Below, in pieces: positions 1-9,446 of a DNA stretch of 64,000 bases (its first letter is position 1; each line of letters begins with the position of its first letter). Source of the DNA: Arsenophonus sp046530765 (lineage in GTDB: Bacteria > Pseudomonadota > Gammaproteobacteria > Enterobacterales > Enterobacteriaceae); the NCBI GenBank assembly GCA_046530765.1, contig JBHEQS010000005.1, positions 51,761-115,760 of the forward strand. Reading direction: 5' to 3'. Under the pieces are notes generated by a model. That model was not told the DNA's origin and searched no databases. It saw only the letters and a list, made by a program, of their open reading frames with translations. Both the position numbers and the translations under genes were made by a program.

Positions 1-932
1 ATATTTTATATTTTATATTTTATATAAATCCAATTTTATCTGAAGTTACTTAATATATAAAACATTGATAATCATATCACAACAACACTTAATGTTTTAT
101 TATTTAATTAATTTTGAAACATCAAATTAAGAATGTCATCTTTCATACATATGTAATTGAATTATATTCGAGAAATGCATATCTGATGTTTATATAATCT
201 TGTTTCAAGAAAGGTATATTTTATTATTTTTTTTCAACTTACTTTTATTTTAAGCATCAACTCATAATAAAATTAGTGTTTTTAGTTATTACCTACTTAA
301 TAATTATAAGTATTTTCATGTTTTTTGTTTCTAGATTTTGTATAAGATTTTTTATTGTTGCTAAATCAGATAAATTTATTCTCTTTCATTTCATGATTTC
401 TACTTTACTTATAGAGTATTTATATAATAATCATAATTAATTATATTAATAATGTATATTTATTGTTCACTTAACAAGTAAAAAAATAATTTAATTTTAT
501 TATTCAATATCGATATTTTATATATATTATAGTATATATATAATAATAATAGATGTTCTAAATAATTTTATAATTATTATTTAAATTTTAGATAAATTAT
601 GTATCGCAATACTTCATATAAGTATTTAATTTTAAAGATATTTTCACATTATATTAATTATTGAATACAAATAGATAAATTTTAGTAAAATTATTGTTTA
701 GCTTTTAGTTTGAATTAACTTCTACTTGATAGTAGAAGTTTTATAGTTAAGGTGTTCTTTTTTCTAAAGACAGTCTATGTAAATATATTTTTTATCTATT
801 GCCATCATTTGAATACTAATTAATTTATAGTAATGATTAAATATTAATTTTGTTACATACAATATATTTTAATATCATTTAAGTACATATTTATATCTAC
901 AATATATTTATATTTAAATATAAATAATTATT
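1..932. other. Non-coding region downstream of rpoD
   Basis: AT-rich sequence with no open frame resembling a protein. It opens at the window edge with a 7-bp tandem unit (ATATTTT, three copies at 1-21, possibly continuing to the left). The only structured element is the hairpin at 717-740, listed separately. In E. coli the ileX tRNA and mug follow rpoD; I see no tRNA cloverleaf and no mug-like reading frame here. Confidence 0.7.
717..740 (+). terminator. Orphan hairpin with short T run
   Basis: A perfect 10-bp stem (AACTTCTACT / AGTAGAAGTT) closes a TGAT loop and runs into TTTTATAG on the plus strand. It contains more G/C than its surroundings, so it is unlikely to be a chance AT hairpin. 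The T run points to termination of plus-strand transcription, although the nearest gene (rpoD) runs on the minus strand and ends about 190 bp away. It could act on rpoD read-through as a 3'-end hairpin, or end an unrecognised transcript. Confidence 0.5.
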
Positions 933-2774
933 TCATTCGTCCAAGAAACTACGTAGAACTTCTGAGCGACTTGGGTGGCGCAGTTTACGTAGTGCTTTTG
1001 CTTCAATTTGCCGAATTCTCTCGCGAGTAACATCAAATTGTTTACCGACTTCCTCCAAGGTATGATCTGTATTCATATCAATACCAAATCGCATTCGTAG
1101 AACTTTTGCTTCGCGATTAGTTAATCCAGCTAATACTTCATTAGTAGCTGAACGCAAACTTTCTGATGTGGCAGAATCTAATGGTAGTTCTAGAGTGGTA
1201 TCTTCAATAAAATCTCCAAGATGTGCATCTTCATCGTCTCCAATTGGTGTTTCCATTGAAATAGGCTCTTTTGCAATTTTTAACACTTTACGAATTTTAT
1301 CTTCAGGAATTAACATTCGTTCTGATAATTCTTCAGGAGATGGTTCACGCCCAATTTCCTGTAACATTTGACGAGAAATTCTATTTAATTTATTAATTGT
1401 TTCTATCATGTGCACTGGAATCCGTATTGTGCGAGCCTGATCGGCAATTGAACGAGTAATTGCCTGGCGAATCCACCAAGTTGCATAAGTTGAAAATTTA
1501 TATCCACGACGATACTCAAATTTATCAACAGCTTTCATAAGACCAATATTACCTTCTTGAATTAAATCAAGGAATTGCAGACCTCGATTTGTATATTTTT
1601 TAGCAATAGATATAACTAGGCGCAAGTTAGCTTCAACCATTTCTTTTTTTGCTCGGCGCGCCTTTGCTTCACCAATAGACATGCGTCTATTAATATCTTT
1701 TACCTGCTCAATTGTTAAACCAGTCTCTTCTTCAATTTGTTGTAATTTTTGTAAAGAACGCAATATATCTTCTTCTACATCGACTAATTTTTCAGACCAT
1801 GGTTTATTCATTGCTTTTGCAACAGATAACCAATTAGCATTTGTTTCATTACCTGAGAATAATGTAATAAAGTTTTTCTTCAGCATTTTGCATTGTTCAA
1901 TGCAAAGTTTCATAATAAAGCGTTCTTGATGACGAACACGCTCCATCATATCACGCATATTGTTTACCAAATAATCAAATTGTTTTGGTATTAATCGGAA
2001 CTGTTTAAAAATATCAGATAACTGTGCAATTTTTGTTTTTGAATTTACATGGTTGCGACCATTTTTTTGGATTTCTATTGACGTATGCTCATATTGTTCA
2101 CGAAGCTCAAAAAATTTTTGCCTAGCAATCTCTGGATCTACATTATTTTCATCAACATCATTGCTATCACTATCCTCATCTTTATCATCTTCATCATTTA
2201 AAGTTTCCTCTTGTAACACCGATCCAATATGCGTTACAGTGTTAGTTAAATACTCTTCAGAGTTTAGATCAACGAATCCAGCAATAATATCACCTAGCCG
2301 AGTTTCCCCTTTTCCGACACGTTCGTATTGATCTAATAAATAAGCAATAGCCTCAGGATATTCGGCAACAGAACACTGAACTTGGTTAATCCCATCTTCG
2401 ATGCGCTTAGCAATATCTATCTCTCCTTCACGAGTTAATAGTTCTACTGTACCCATTTCACGCATGTACATACGCACAGGATCTGTTGTTCGACCTATTT
2501 CGCTTTCAACACCTGATAATACCTGTGTAGCAGCCTCAATGGCGTCATCGTCAGTATCGTGTTGTATTTCTGTTAGAATAAGATCATCAGCATCTGGTGC
2601 CTCTTCCATTACTTGAATGCCCATATCATTAATCATTTGGATAATATCTTCAATCTGATATGAATCAACGATATCTTCTGGCAAATGGTCGTTAACTTCA
2701 GCATAGGTCAGGTAGCCTTGCTCTTTTCCTTTTGTAACTAATAGCTTCAGCTGTGACTGCGGGTTTTGCTCCAT
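933..2774 (-). CDS. rpoD: RNA polymerase sigma-70 factor RpoD
   Basis: The housekeeping sigma factor, which directs RNA polymerase core to -10/-35 promoters. It has 613 residues, the same length as E. coli sigma-70, so numbering transfers directly. Region 1.1 is at the N-terminus. Region 1.2 contains TDPVRMYMREMG. A variable acidic block lies around residues 190-215. Region 2 (about 380-450) has LRLVISIAKKYTNRGLQFLD and the YATWWIRQAI promoter-melting segment. The C-terminal region 4.2 helix-turn-helix has TLEEVGKQFDVTRERIRQIE. The start is fixed by MEQNPQSQLKLL and by an upstream leader (GTGGATATCGTCTT before ATG) that closely matches E. coli as I recall it. It is the last gene of the rpsU-dnaG-rpoD operon, 175 bp after dnaG. 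It is intact, and no alternative sigma factor is seen in the window. Confidence 0.99.
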   Translation of the reverse strand: MEQNPQSQLKLLVTKGKEQGYLTYAEVNDHLPEDIVDSYQIEDIIQMINDMGIQVMEEAPDADDLILTEIQHDTDDDAIEAATQVLSGVESEIGRTTDPVRMYMREMGTVELLTREGEIDIAKRIEDGINQVQCSVAEYPEAIAYLLDQYERVGKGETRLGDIIAGFVDLNSEEYLTNTVTHIGSVLQEETLNDEDDKDEDSDSNDVDENNVDPEIARQKFFELREQYEHTSIEIQKNGRNHVNSKTKIAQLSDIFKQFRLIPKQFDYLVNNMRDMMERVRHQERFIMKLCIEQCKMLKKNFITLFSGNETNANWLSVAKAMNKPWSEKLVDVEEDILRSLQKLQQIEEETGLTIEQVKDINRRMSIGEAKARRAKKEMVEANLRLVISIAKKYTNRGLQFLDLIQEGNIGLMKAVDKFEYRRGYKFSTYATWWIRQAITRSIADQARTIRIPVHMIETINKLNRISRQMLQEIGREPSPEELSERMLIPEDKIRKVLKIAKEPISMETPIGDDEDAHLGDFIEDTTLELPLDSATSESLRSATNEVLAGLTNREAKVLRMRFGIDMNTDHTLEEVGKQFDVTRERIRQIEAKALRKLRHPSRSEVLRSFLDE

Positions 2775-2948
2775 AAGACGATATCCACATTTTATAATTT
2801 GGGTTTCTGTTGGTCGAAGAAAAGAAAGTTGGCCAACAATGAATTAAAAGGGGAATTTAATTATTGCATGTGCCATGCCCTTTGTATCACGGCAACTTAT
2901 AGATATTTGCATTATCTTATACGACGTCAATCTAGATATTTTTTTAAT

Positions 2949-2976
2949 ATTACTGTTTCATTCTTGAAACAGTAAT
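2949..2976 (-). promoter_or_regulatory. Hairpin overlapping the dnaG stop codon
   Basis: An 11-bp perfect stem (ATTACTGTTTC / GAAACAGTAAT) with a 6-nt loop lies across the last codons and stop codon of dnaG. On the transcribed minus strand it is followed by ATTAAAAATATC, which is not a U tract, so it is a poor intrinsic terminator. In E. coli the dnaG-rpoD spacer carries RNA processing signals that set relative dnaG and rpoD mRNA levels. A processing or stability role is the more natural reading, but this is inference. Confidence 0.45.
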
Positions 2977-4695
2977 TAAATTAACTTCTTCACGTTCTTC
3001 ACTGTTTAAACCTTTTGTTCGTTCTTTTCCAATTAAAAATTCAAATCTTTCATCAAGAACCATAATAAATAAATGTTCTAAGGAATCTTTGAACATTTTC
3101 TCAGCTATTTCTTTTATCTTTATATCGTTCCAAGTTGCTAATTTTTCAAGTTGTTTAATAAATTTATTATTACGATATAATTCCAATAATTTACCAGTAT
3201 TCATGCAAGGATAAAATTGACAAAATTCAACTAACTCTAAAAATAACGTTAATCCTGGTAGCTTTGACTGTTTAATTCCATCAAGAGTAGGAATCATGGT
3301 AGCAAAATTTGGATTTTGTACTAATAATGCTATCAATATTCTCATTGTTGTAGGTTTAATTTTTTGTTTATAATAATTATTTTTTTTAGGCAATCCTTTT
3401 TTTATCATAGCAATAATATGTAAAGTATCAGGAATTCCTATAAAATTACCCAATTCTTGTGCTAAATATAACTGCAAAGTATCACTAGGTATTTTTTTAA
3501 TTAGAGGAATAGCAAACTGATTGAATTTTGTTTTACCTTCATAGCTTCCCAAATCAACTTGCGCAACTAATGTGTCAAATAAAAATGTAGATAATGAATG
3601 TGATTTATTTATTCGTTTTTCAAAATTTTCTTTACCTTCTTTTCGTATTAATGAATCCGGATCTTCGCCGTCAGGCAAAAACATAAATTGCAATTGTCGT
3701 CCATCGATCAAATATGGAAGTGCTGCTTCAAGCGTTCTCCATGCTGCTGTACGACCGGCTTTATCTCCATCATAACAACAAATAACTGTATTTGTTTTTC
3801 TAAAAAGTAACTGAATATGCTCTGATGTTATTGATGTTCCTAATAATGCTACTGCATAATTAATACCAAATTGTGACAAAACTATAACATCCATATAACC
3901 TTCTACAACTAATAGTTTAGAAAGTGTTATATTATTTTTTGTGGCTTCATATAGACCATATAACTGGCGACCTTTATGAAAAATTTCTGTTTCTGGTGAA
4001 TTCAGATATTTTGGTAAACTATTATCTAATACGCGACCACCAAATGCAACAACGCGCCCTCTTCTGTCTCTTATTGGAAACATTATACGCTTTCTAAAAC
4101 GATCGTAAGTTAGCCCATTATTATTTCTAACTAACATGCCAACATCTTCTAGATACTGCGAATTATTATAATTCTCATCTAAATGATTATATAGATTATT
4201 CCATCCACTTGGTGAGAAACCTATTGAAAAATAATTAATAATTTCATCAGATAATTCACGTTTAATTAAATATTTTTTTACATTATATGAATCTGATTTA
4301 TTTAATGAAATATGATAAAATTTATTAATATTATCCATTAATTTATAAAGATTTTGTCGATTATGACGATAAGTTTTATTTGAAATATTATCTGTTTCAT
4401 AAGGAATTTCAAGCCTATGCATGTAAGAAAGCTCTTCGATTGTTTCTATAAAATCAAGTTTTTCATAATTCATTATAAAATCAATAGCATTTCCGTGAGC
4501 ACCGCATCCAAAACAATGATAAAATTGCTTATCTCTATTAACAGTGAATGAAGGTGTTTTTTCATTATGAAATGGACAACATGCATGATGATTTTTACCT
4601 TGATTTTTTAGTTGCACTTTAGTATCAATAAGATCAACTATATCTGTTCTAGTTAACAAATTATTGATAAACATGCGAGGAATTCGTCCTGCCAT
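2950..4695 (-). CDS. dnaG: DNA primase DnaG
   Basis: Makes the RNA primers for leading-strand start and Okazaki fragments, working with the DnaB helicase. It has 581 residues, as in E. coli. The N-terminal CHC2 zinc domain is complete: C40, H43, C61 and C64 in CPFH and CFGC. The central TOPRIM catalytic fold shows LLVVEGYMDVI and the acidic YDGDKAGR metal site. The C-terminal helicase-interaction region is present but diverged and Lys/Ile-rich, which fits the base composition. It lies between rpsU (115-bp spacer) and rpoD (175-bp spacer) in the classical macromolecular synthesis operon. No missing catalytic residue is seen. Confidence 0.98.
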   Translation of the reverse strand: MAGRIPRMFINNLLTRTDIVDLIDTKVQLKNQGKNHHACCPFHNEKTPSFTVNRDKQFYHCFGCGAHGNAIDFIMNYEKLDFIETIEELSYMHRLEIPYETDNISNKTYRHNRQNLYKLMDNINKFYHISLNKSDSYNVKKYLIKRELSDEIINYFSIGFSPSGWNNLYNHLDENYNNSQYLEDVGMLVRNNNGLTYDRFRKRIMFPIRDRRGRVVAFGGRVLDNSLPKYLNSPETEIFHKGRQLYGLYEATKNNITLSKLLVVEGYMDVIVLSQFGINYAVALLGTSITSEHIQLLFRKTNTVICCYDGDKAGRTAAWRTLEAALPYLIDGRQLQFMFLPDGEDPDSLIRKEGKENFEKRINKSHSLSTFLFDTLVAQVDLGSYEGKTKFNQFAIPLIKKIPSDTLQLYLAQELGNFIGIPDTLHIIAMIKKGLPKKNNYYKQKIKPTTMRILIALLVQNPNFATMIPTLDGIKQSKLPGLTLFLELVEFCQFYPCMNTGKLLELYRNNKFIKQLEKLATWNDIKIKEIAEKMFKDSLEHLFIMVLDERFEFLIGKERTKGLNSEEREEVNLITVSRMKQ

Positions 4696-4760
4696 AAGTT
4701 ATTTATTTATCCAATGCTAATGAACATCTACCATTAGTTTAGAAGAGTAAATTTTATTGT

Positions 4761-4775
4761 AGTCATTTAATGACT
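4761..4775 (-). terminator. Possible remnant of the rpsU-dnaG attenuator
   Basis: A small inverted repeat (AGTCA / TGACT, extendable over TTTAA) lies in the rpsU-dnaG spacer, where E. coli has the partial terminator T1 that lowers dnaG expression relative to rpsU. On the minus strand it is followed by ACAATAAAATTT, which is not a clean U tract. The position is suggestive but the structure is weak. Confidence 0.25.
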
Positions 4776-4810
4776 GATATTAAAATTATTACTATTTTAT
4801 GCAGCAACAA

Positions 4811-5026
4811 TTAATACAATCGAATGCGGCGGGCGTTTTCTCGAGCTAATTTTTTAGCTAGTCGCTTTATTGCTGATGCTTTTTCACGTTTACGCACAGT
4901 CGTTGGTTTCTCATAAAACTCACGACGTCGCACTTCAGCTAATATCCCTGCTTTTTCGCAAGAACGCTTAAACCGACGAAGTGCTACATCAAATGGTTCG
5001 TTTTCACGTATTTTAATTACTGGCAT
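4811..5026 (-). CDS. rpsU: 30S ribosomal protein bS21
   Basis: A small, very basic ribosomal protein of 71 residues, the E. coli length, nearly identical throughout (PVIKIRENEPFDVALRRFKR, KPTTVRKREKASAIKR, ending NARRIRLY). It binds the 30S platform near the anti-Shine-Dalgarno region and helps initiation. It is the first gene of the rpsU-dnaG-rpoD operon. A strong GAGGT ribosome-binding site precedes ATG. It is transcribed divergently from tsaD, as in E. coli. Confidence 0.99.
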   Translation of the reverse strand: MPVIKIRENEPFDVALRRFKRSCEKAGILAEVRRREFYEKPTTVRKREKASAIKRLAKKLARENARRIRLY

Positions 5027-5096
5027 TTTTCTTTTACCTCAAAAAAATCAGTTTTTGCTAGCAATATCCATAGCTATCTATTTTTAATAGTGCGAA

Positions 5097-5126
5097 ATTT
5101 TACTTCAATGAGCATATCTTTGTAAA
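5097..5126 (-). promoter_or_regulatory. Candidate sigma-70 promoter of the rpsU operon
   Basis: On the minus strand, -35 TTTACA (5126-5121) and -10 TAAAAT (5102-5097) are separated by 18 bp. They lie about 70 bp upstream of the rpsU start in the rpsU/tsaD divergent spacer. AT-rich DNA produces many such matches, so position carries most of the weight. Confidence 0.4.
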
Positions 5127-5307
5127 GAGTTCAATAAAAACAAAAGATAGAAAATGATTTAATTAATTATTTTTAATATAAATAAATTACATAGTTTAGA
5201 TGATAATGGATAAATAATACAAATTATTTATTTTAATTAATATTGATTTAATATAGATATAGATAAATAATGACAAATTTTATTATTAGATAAAGTTGGT
5301 GAAATAT

Positions 5308-6348
5308 ATGATGGTTTTAGGTATAGAGACATCATGCGATGAAACAGGTGTCGCAATTTATGATGATAAATTAGGCTTATTAGCCAATAAATTATATAGC
5401 CAGGCAAAATTGCATACAGATTATGGTGGAGTTGTACCAGAATTAGCCTCTCGAGCTCATATTCGAAAAACAATACCTTTAATTAAAGCGGCTCTACAAC
5501 AAGCAAACTTAACTTGTGATGATATTGATGCCGTTGCTTATACAGCTGGTCCAGGTTTAATAGGTTCCATATTGATAGGAGCAACAATTGGAAGTTCGTT
5601 AGCATTTGCTTGGAATGTTCCAGCTATTCCTGTTCACCATATGGAGGGTCATTTGCTTTCTCCAATGCTAGAAGCAAATACTCTTGAATTCCCTTTTGTG
5701 GCATTATTGGTTTCTGGAGGCCACACTCAGTTAATTAATGCAATGGCTATTGGTAAATATAAATTATTAGGCGAGTCTATTGATGATGCCGCTGGTGAAT
5801 CTTTTGATAAAATAGCAAAGTTATTAGGATTAGGTTATCCTGGAGGTCCAGCACTTTCATTAATAGCACAGAAAGGTCGTGTTGGTCGATTTATATTTCC
5901 TCGTCCTATGACAAATCGACCTGGACTAGATTTTAGTTTTTCAGGTTTAAAAACTTTTGTGTCTAATACAATTAAAAATAATAGTATGGATGAACAAACT
6001 GTTGCTGATATTGCTAGAGCATTTGAAGATGCAATTGTAGATACATTAGTGATTAAATGCAAACGCGCATTAGAGCAAAATAATACTAAGCGTTTGGTTA
6101 TTGCAGGTGGAGTAAGTGCAAACCGTGTCTTGCGAATTAAAATGCTAGACTCTATAACAAAAATTGGAGGAAATGTTTTTTATGCGCGTCCAAAATTTTG
6201 TACTGATAATGGGGCAATGATAGCACTAGTCGGTATGATTCGCTTGCAAAGTGATGCTTATGATAGCTTAGATATTATTGTTAAATCGCGTTGGAATATT
6301 GAAGATCTACCACCATTAACGTTAGTATCATTACATAAATCTACTTAA
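5308..6348 (+). CDS. tsaD: tRNA N6-threonylcarbamoyladenosine transferase TsaD
   Basis: Transfers the threonylcarbamoyl group to A37 of ANN-decoding tRNAs, working with TsaB/TsaE/TsaC. The ATG at 5308 gives 346 residues (E. coli 337) starting MMVLGIETSCDETG, which matches the E. coli start MRVLGIETSCDETG. The frame is also open upstream to a TTG at 5296, but that adds residues not found in the family. ASKHA-fold signatures are present: the phosphate loop GIETSCDETG, the metal-binding HHMEGH, the SGGHTQL loop, GGVSANR and the C-terminal CTDNGAMIA. It is divergent from rpsU across a 281-bp spacer. It is intact, as expected because t6A is nearly universal. Confidence 0.98.
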   Translation: MMVLGIETSCDETGVAIYDDKLGLLANKLYSQAKLHTDYGGVVPELASRAHIRKTIPLIKAALQQANLTCDDIDAVAYTAGPGLIGSILIGATIGSSLAFAWNVPAIPVHHMEGHLLSPMLEANTLEFPFVALLVSGGHTQLINAMAIGKYKLLGESIDDAAGESFDKIAKLLGLGYPGGPALSLIAQKGRVGRFIFPRPMTNRPGLDFSFSGLKTFVSNTIKNNSMDEQTVADIARAFEDAIVDTLVIKCKRALEQNNTKRLVIAGGVSANRVLRIKMLDSITKIGGNVFYARPKFCTDNGAMIALVGMIRLQSDAYDSLDIIVKSRWNIEDLPPLTLVSLHKST

Positions 6349-7133
6349 AGAATAAAAATCATAAATTAATTAATTATATTTTATTATTTTTTATTTATAT
6401 TATGAAATAGAGCAACATCTGAATAACCATGAATGTTAATTTATCTTTAAATTATAAAACATTAGAGTTGTTTAATATTAATAAGACAATAATAATTACA
6501 TGTTTGTAACATTTCTTTACAAACTATAACTATATTAAAATAAGCATTAAAGTACAAGAATTATTATTTGTTAATTTTTAGTAAATAACGAAAATATAAT
6601 AAAAGCATAAAAACATATTTTTATATGAAAAATAAAAATTAAAGAAATATATTATAAATATTTTATCATGAATATTTCAAATAAAAATAGTAAAATATAT
6701 AATATATTGCAAAAACTACTAATAGAGTAATATTATTGATAATATATCGATTAAATTATTAATTTGGTACAGAAGTGCATAACATTTTTTTTGAGTAAAA
6801 ATACTTAAAGATATAATATCAATAATATGACAAATTAAAAACTTATTTTAAAAATTTCATCAAAGATTAAGCAATTATAGATAATTAATACAATCTACCA
6901 AATATAGACAAGACACTATTAATATTTTTATTAATAATAATTAATTTATTTATCTTAAAATATTTTAAATATTTATATATTATAGAATTGTTGTTGTAAA
7001 TCTTCTATTTTAAATATTTTACTGACAGGCATTTTTTGCATCAATAAATCTAATTAATTAAATTTATTTTTAATTTAATGATTTTATTTTGTATTATTAA
7101 ATATACAATAATTAAAATATAAGAGAAAAACAA
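6349..7133. other. Non-coding spacer tsaD-folB
   Basis: In E. coli this interval holds plsY (ygiH), next to folB, and the ttd genes. I looked for plsY glycine-rich loops on both strands and recognised nothing. There is no strong hairpin and no tRNA-like segment. Loss of plsY would leave phosphatidate synthesis dependent on PlsB; this cannot be settled from the window. Confidence 0.6.
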
Positions 7134-7496
7134 ATGGATATTATATTTATTAAACAGTTATCAGTGTTTACAAGAATTGGTGTATATGAATGGGAAAAAA
7201 CTATCAAACAAAAACTATTATTAGATATTAAAATAAAATGTGATATCCAACAATCTGCTAAAAGTGATAAAGTAAAATACTGTTTAGATTATGCCAAGAT
7301 TAGCCAAGCAATAATAAAATATATAGAAACACGAAAGTTCGAATTGATAGAACGTGTTGCGCAGGAAGTTTCTAATATGATTTTAAATCAATTTAATACT
7401 TGCTGGGTACAAGTTAAGGTTTCTAAACCAGAAGCAGTTCTTCATGCTAAAGAAGTTGGTGTCATTATAGAGCGAACTAAATCATCTTTAAGATAA
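7134..7496 (+). CDS. folB: Dihydroneopterin aldolase FolB
   Basis: Converts 7,8-dihydroneopterin to 6-hydroxymethyl-dihydropterin plus glycolaldehyde in folate synthesis. It has 120 residues (E. coli 122). The start MDIIFIKQLSVFTRIGVYEWE matches E. coli closely. The catalytic acidic residue of the YEWE motif (E21), Y53 and the active-site lysine K98 (VSKPEAV) are all present. Its stop codon lies 1 bp from the stop codon of cca on the opposite strand, with no room for a conventional terminator. E. coli has bacA between these two genes; it is absent here. With folA and thyA elsewhere in the window, it indicates retained folate metabolism. Confidence 0.97.
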   Translation: MDIIFIKQLSVFTRIGVYEWEKTIKQKLLLDIKIKCDIQQSAKSDKVKYCLDYAKISQAIIKYIETRKFELIERVAQEVSNMILNQFNTCWVQVKVSKPEAVLHAKEVGVIIERTKSSLR

Positions 7497-7497
7497 C

Positions 7498-8736
7498 TTA
7501 AATTGGTAAAATGTTTTGCTGTCGACGCCAATATACTAGTGCCTGAATTCGTTTCTTGGTAATCTCATCTCTAATTTCATATCCATTAATATCTTGTTTT
7601 GTAATATTTTTAATTGATACTTGTTGTGCTATTCTAAATGCTTCGATGAGAAATTTAGTTTGTGGATACATGATATCTTTTCTCCCAACTCTACCGCAAG
7701 CAACAGCTTCGCATACAATAGCAAGTTGATTGATGCGATCTGATTTACGCCAGCTATCTAATTGATTGAATATCTTAATAACTTCTTTAGGTTCTAGTTT
7801 GTTAATTTGATGAACCTGCATCTGAAATCTAGCAACTAATTTTGATAACTCTTTTATTTTATTAGGAATTCTCAATCTTTTGCATATAGTATCTATAATT
7901 TTAATAGTTTTAATTGAGTAATTGTGATGATAATGATATTGTTTTTGCGACATTAATATTTTACTAAAATCATGGCAAAGAGCAGCAAAACGAGTTTCAA
8001 TATTATCAGTTAATAATGATGCCATTTTTAATGTTAAAAACATATGCATCTTTCTATCAATTTCGTTATATAAGTCTTCTGACGATTTTACTCCAAATAA
8101 TTGATTAACTTCAGGAAAAAGAATAGATAGTGTACCACAATCATGTAAGACATGAAAATAAGTTTCTGGAGAAGATGATCGAAGTGCTTTCTCAGTTTCT
8201 CCCCAAACTCTTTCTGCGCTAATTTCACCAATTTCATTATTAAAAACCATTTTTTTCATTAACGATTGTGTTTCATTGGCAATAGTAAATTTTTGATTAG
8301 ATAGATGAGCAGCAAATCGTGCCACTCTAAGTATTCGCAAAGGATCTTCCTCAAAAGAATTAGAAATATGACGTAATAACCGATTTTTTATATCATGTTC
8401 CCCATTATATGGATCAATCAATTGTCCATCTTTAGTTTGTGCGATTGCATTTATACTTAGGTCTCGACGTAACAGATCTTCTTCTATAGTGATATCAGGT
8501 GTAGTGTAGAAAGTAAAACCGGTATATCCTACACCAGTTTTTCGTTCTGTTCGAGCAAGTGAATATTCTTCATGTGTTTTTGGATGTAAAAAAACAGGAA
8601 AACCCTTACCTACTTGTTGAAAACCTAATTTTATTAAATCATTTGATGTAGCACCTACAACTACCCAATCACGATCAGAAATTGGCAATCCCAATAGTTG
8701 ATCTCTTACTGCACCACCAACAAGATAAATCTGCAT
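7498..8736 (-). CDS. cca: CCA tRNA nucleotidyltransferase
   Basis: Adds or repairs the 3' CCA end of tRNAs without a template. It has 412 residues, the E. coli length. The N-terminal class II nucleotidyltransferase head has GGAVRDQLLG and the catalytic SDRDWVVVG. The RRDLSINA and EDPLRILRVARFAA neck motifs follow. An HD-type domain comes next, in which the metal pair is kept (LCHDFSK, around 255) but the later His-Gly-His region of E. coli is replaced by a YHYHHNY stretch. The tail is shorter in charged residues. The phosphohydrolase side activity may therefore be altered, while nucleotidyl transfer looks intact. It converges with folB. Confidence 0.97.
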   Translation of the reverse strand: MQIYLVGGAVRDQLLGLPISDRDWVVVGATSNDLIKLGFQQVGKGFPVFLHPKTHEEYSLARTERKTGVGYTGFTFYTTPDITIEEDLLRRDLSINAIAQTKDGQLIDPYNGEHDIKNRLLRHISNSFEEDPLRILRVARFAAHLSNQKFTIANETQSLMKKMVFNNEIGEISAERVWGETEKALRSSSPETYFHVLHDCGTLSILFPEVNQLFGVKSSEDLYNEIDRKMHMFLTLKMASLLTDNIETRFAALCHDFSKILMSQKQYHYHHNYSIKTIKIIDTICKRLRIPNKIKELSKLVARFQMQVHQINKLEPKEVIKIFNQLDSWRKSDRINQLAIVCEAVACGRVGRKDIMYPQTKFLIEAFRIAQQVSIKNITKQDINGYEIRDEITKKRIQALVYWRRQQNILPI

Positions 8737-9410
8737 GATATTTTCTTTAATTCATCCTTAGATCTCTATATATTATAATATAATATGAAATAACAATACA
8801 TCAAAAATCAATTAATCAACATTTATTCCTACGACACAAATAAAACTCTTTAAAATGAGTTTATCCTGATTATCATTAAGATTCATTTTAAAATTTATTT
8901 TTTTAGATAAATTACCTCATTATTTTATTTTAGTTTTATTTTTATATTTAACAATAACTTGATCACTGATCGTAACTTCTCTTTTGATATTTTTATAGTT
9001 TTATAGTTTTATAGTTTTATTATTATAAATATTAGTTAATCTTAAAGTAATTCTTAATTTTTCTTCTCAAGTAATTGAATGCATAATTTTGTCCAGATGT
9101 TTTATTAGATATTTACTAAACAGACAAACCATTTCTTCTTTTTTAAATAATAAACTTGCTCTGAATATTCTGAATATATTTTTATTTTGTAAATGCGATT
9201 ATTTATTAAAATTTCTAATCAATTTTTAATCTTATCAATAATTCCATAATTGATTTAATAATCTATGTAGACAAGATTAGAACTTCGCAGAAATGTAAAT
9301 TGTTTATTATACTTTAGTGCATAATATACATTAGTGCATAATATATATTCTTAACACAATATAAGAATTAAGATAAATAATGGAAACTTTATTATTTTAT
9401 TTAATTATTT

Positions 9411-9446
9411 ATAAGCTATAAAAGCGTTATAAGCTATAAAAGCGTT
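9411..9446. repeat. Exact tandem duplication of an 18-bp unit
   Basis: The unit ATAAGCTATAAAAGCGTT occurs twice in direct tandem (9411-9428 and 9429-9446). Just upstream at 9314-9345 another 17-bp unit (TTAGTGCATAATATACA) is duplicated with two differences. Both look like recent slippage products in neutral DNA. Confidence 0.9.

Noticed and set aside
1168..2616. Several plus-strand open frames within rpoD
   Set aside because: They are antisense to a full-length, highly conserved rpoD and arise from its codon pattern.
2766..2800. DnaA-box-like ATATCCACA near the rpoD start
   Set aside because: It is explained by the conserved rpoD leader (GTGTGGATACC in E. coli as I recall); there is no cluster of boxes, so no origin or DnaA regulation is claimed.
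2766..2975. 69-codon plus-strand frame in the dnaG-rpoD spacer
   Set aside because: It overlaps both gene ends antisense, includes the hairpin at 2949-2976 and the conserved rpoD leader, and resembles no protein.
6349..7133. plsY remnant
   Set aside because: Expected from synteny, but no PlsY motif could be read on either strand.
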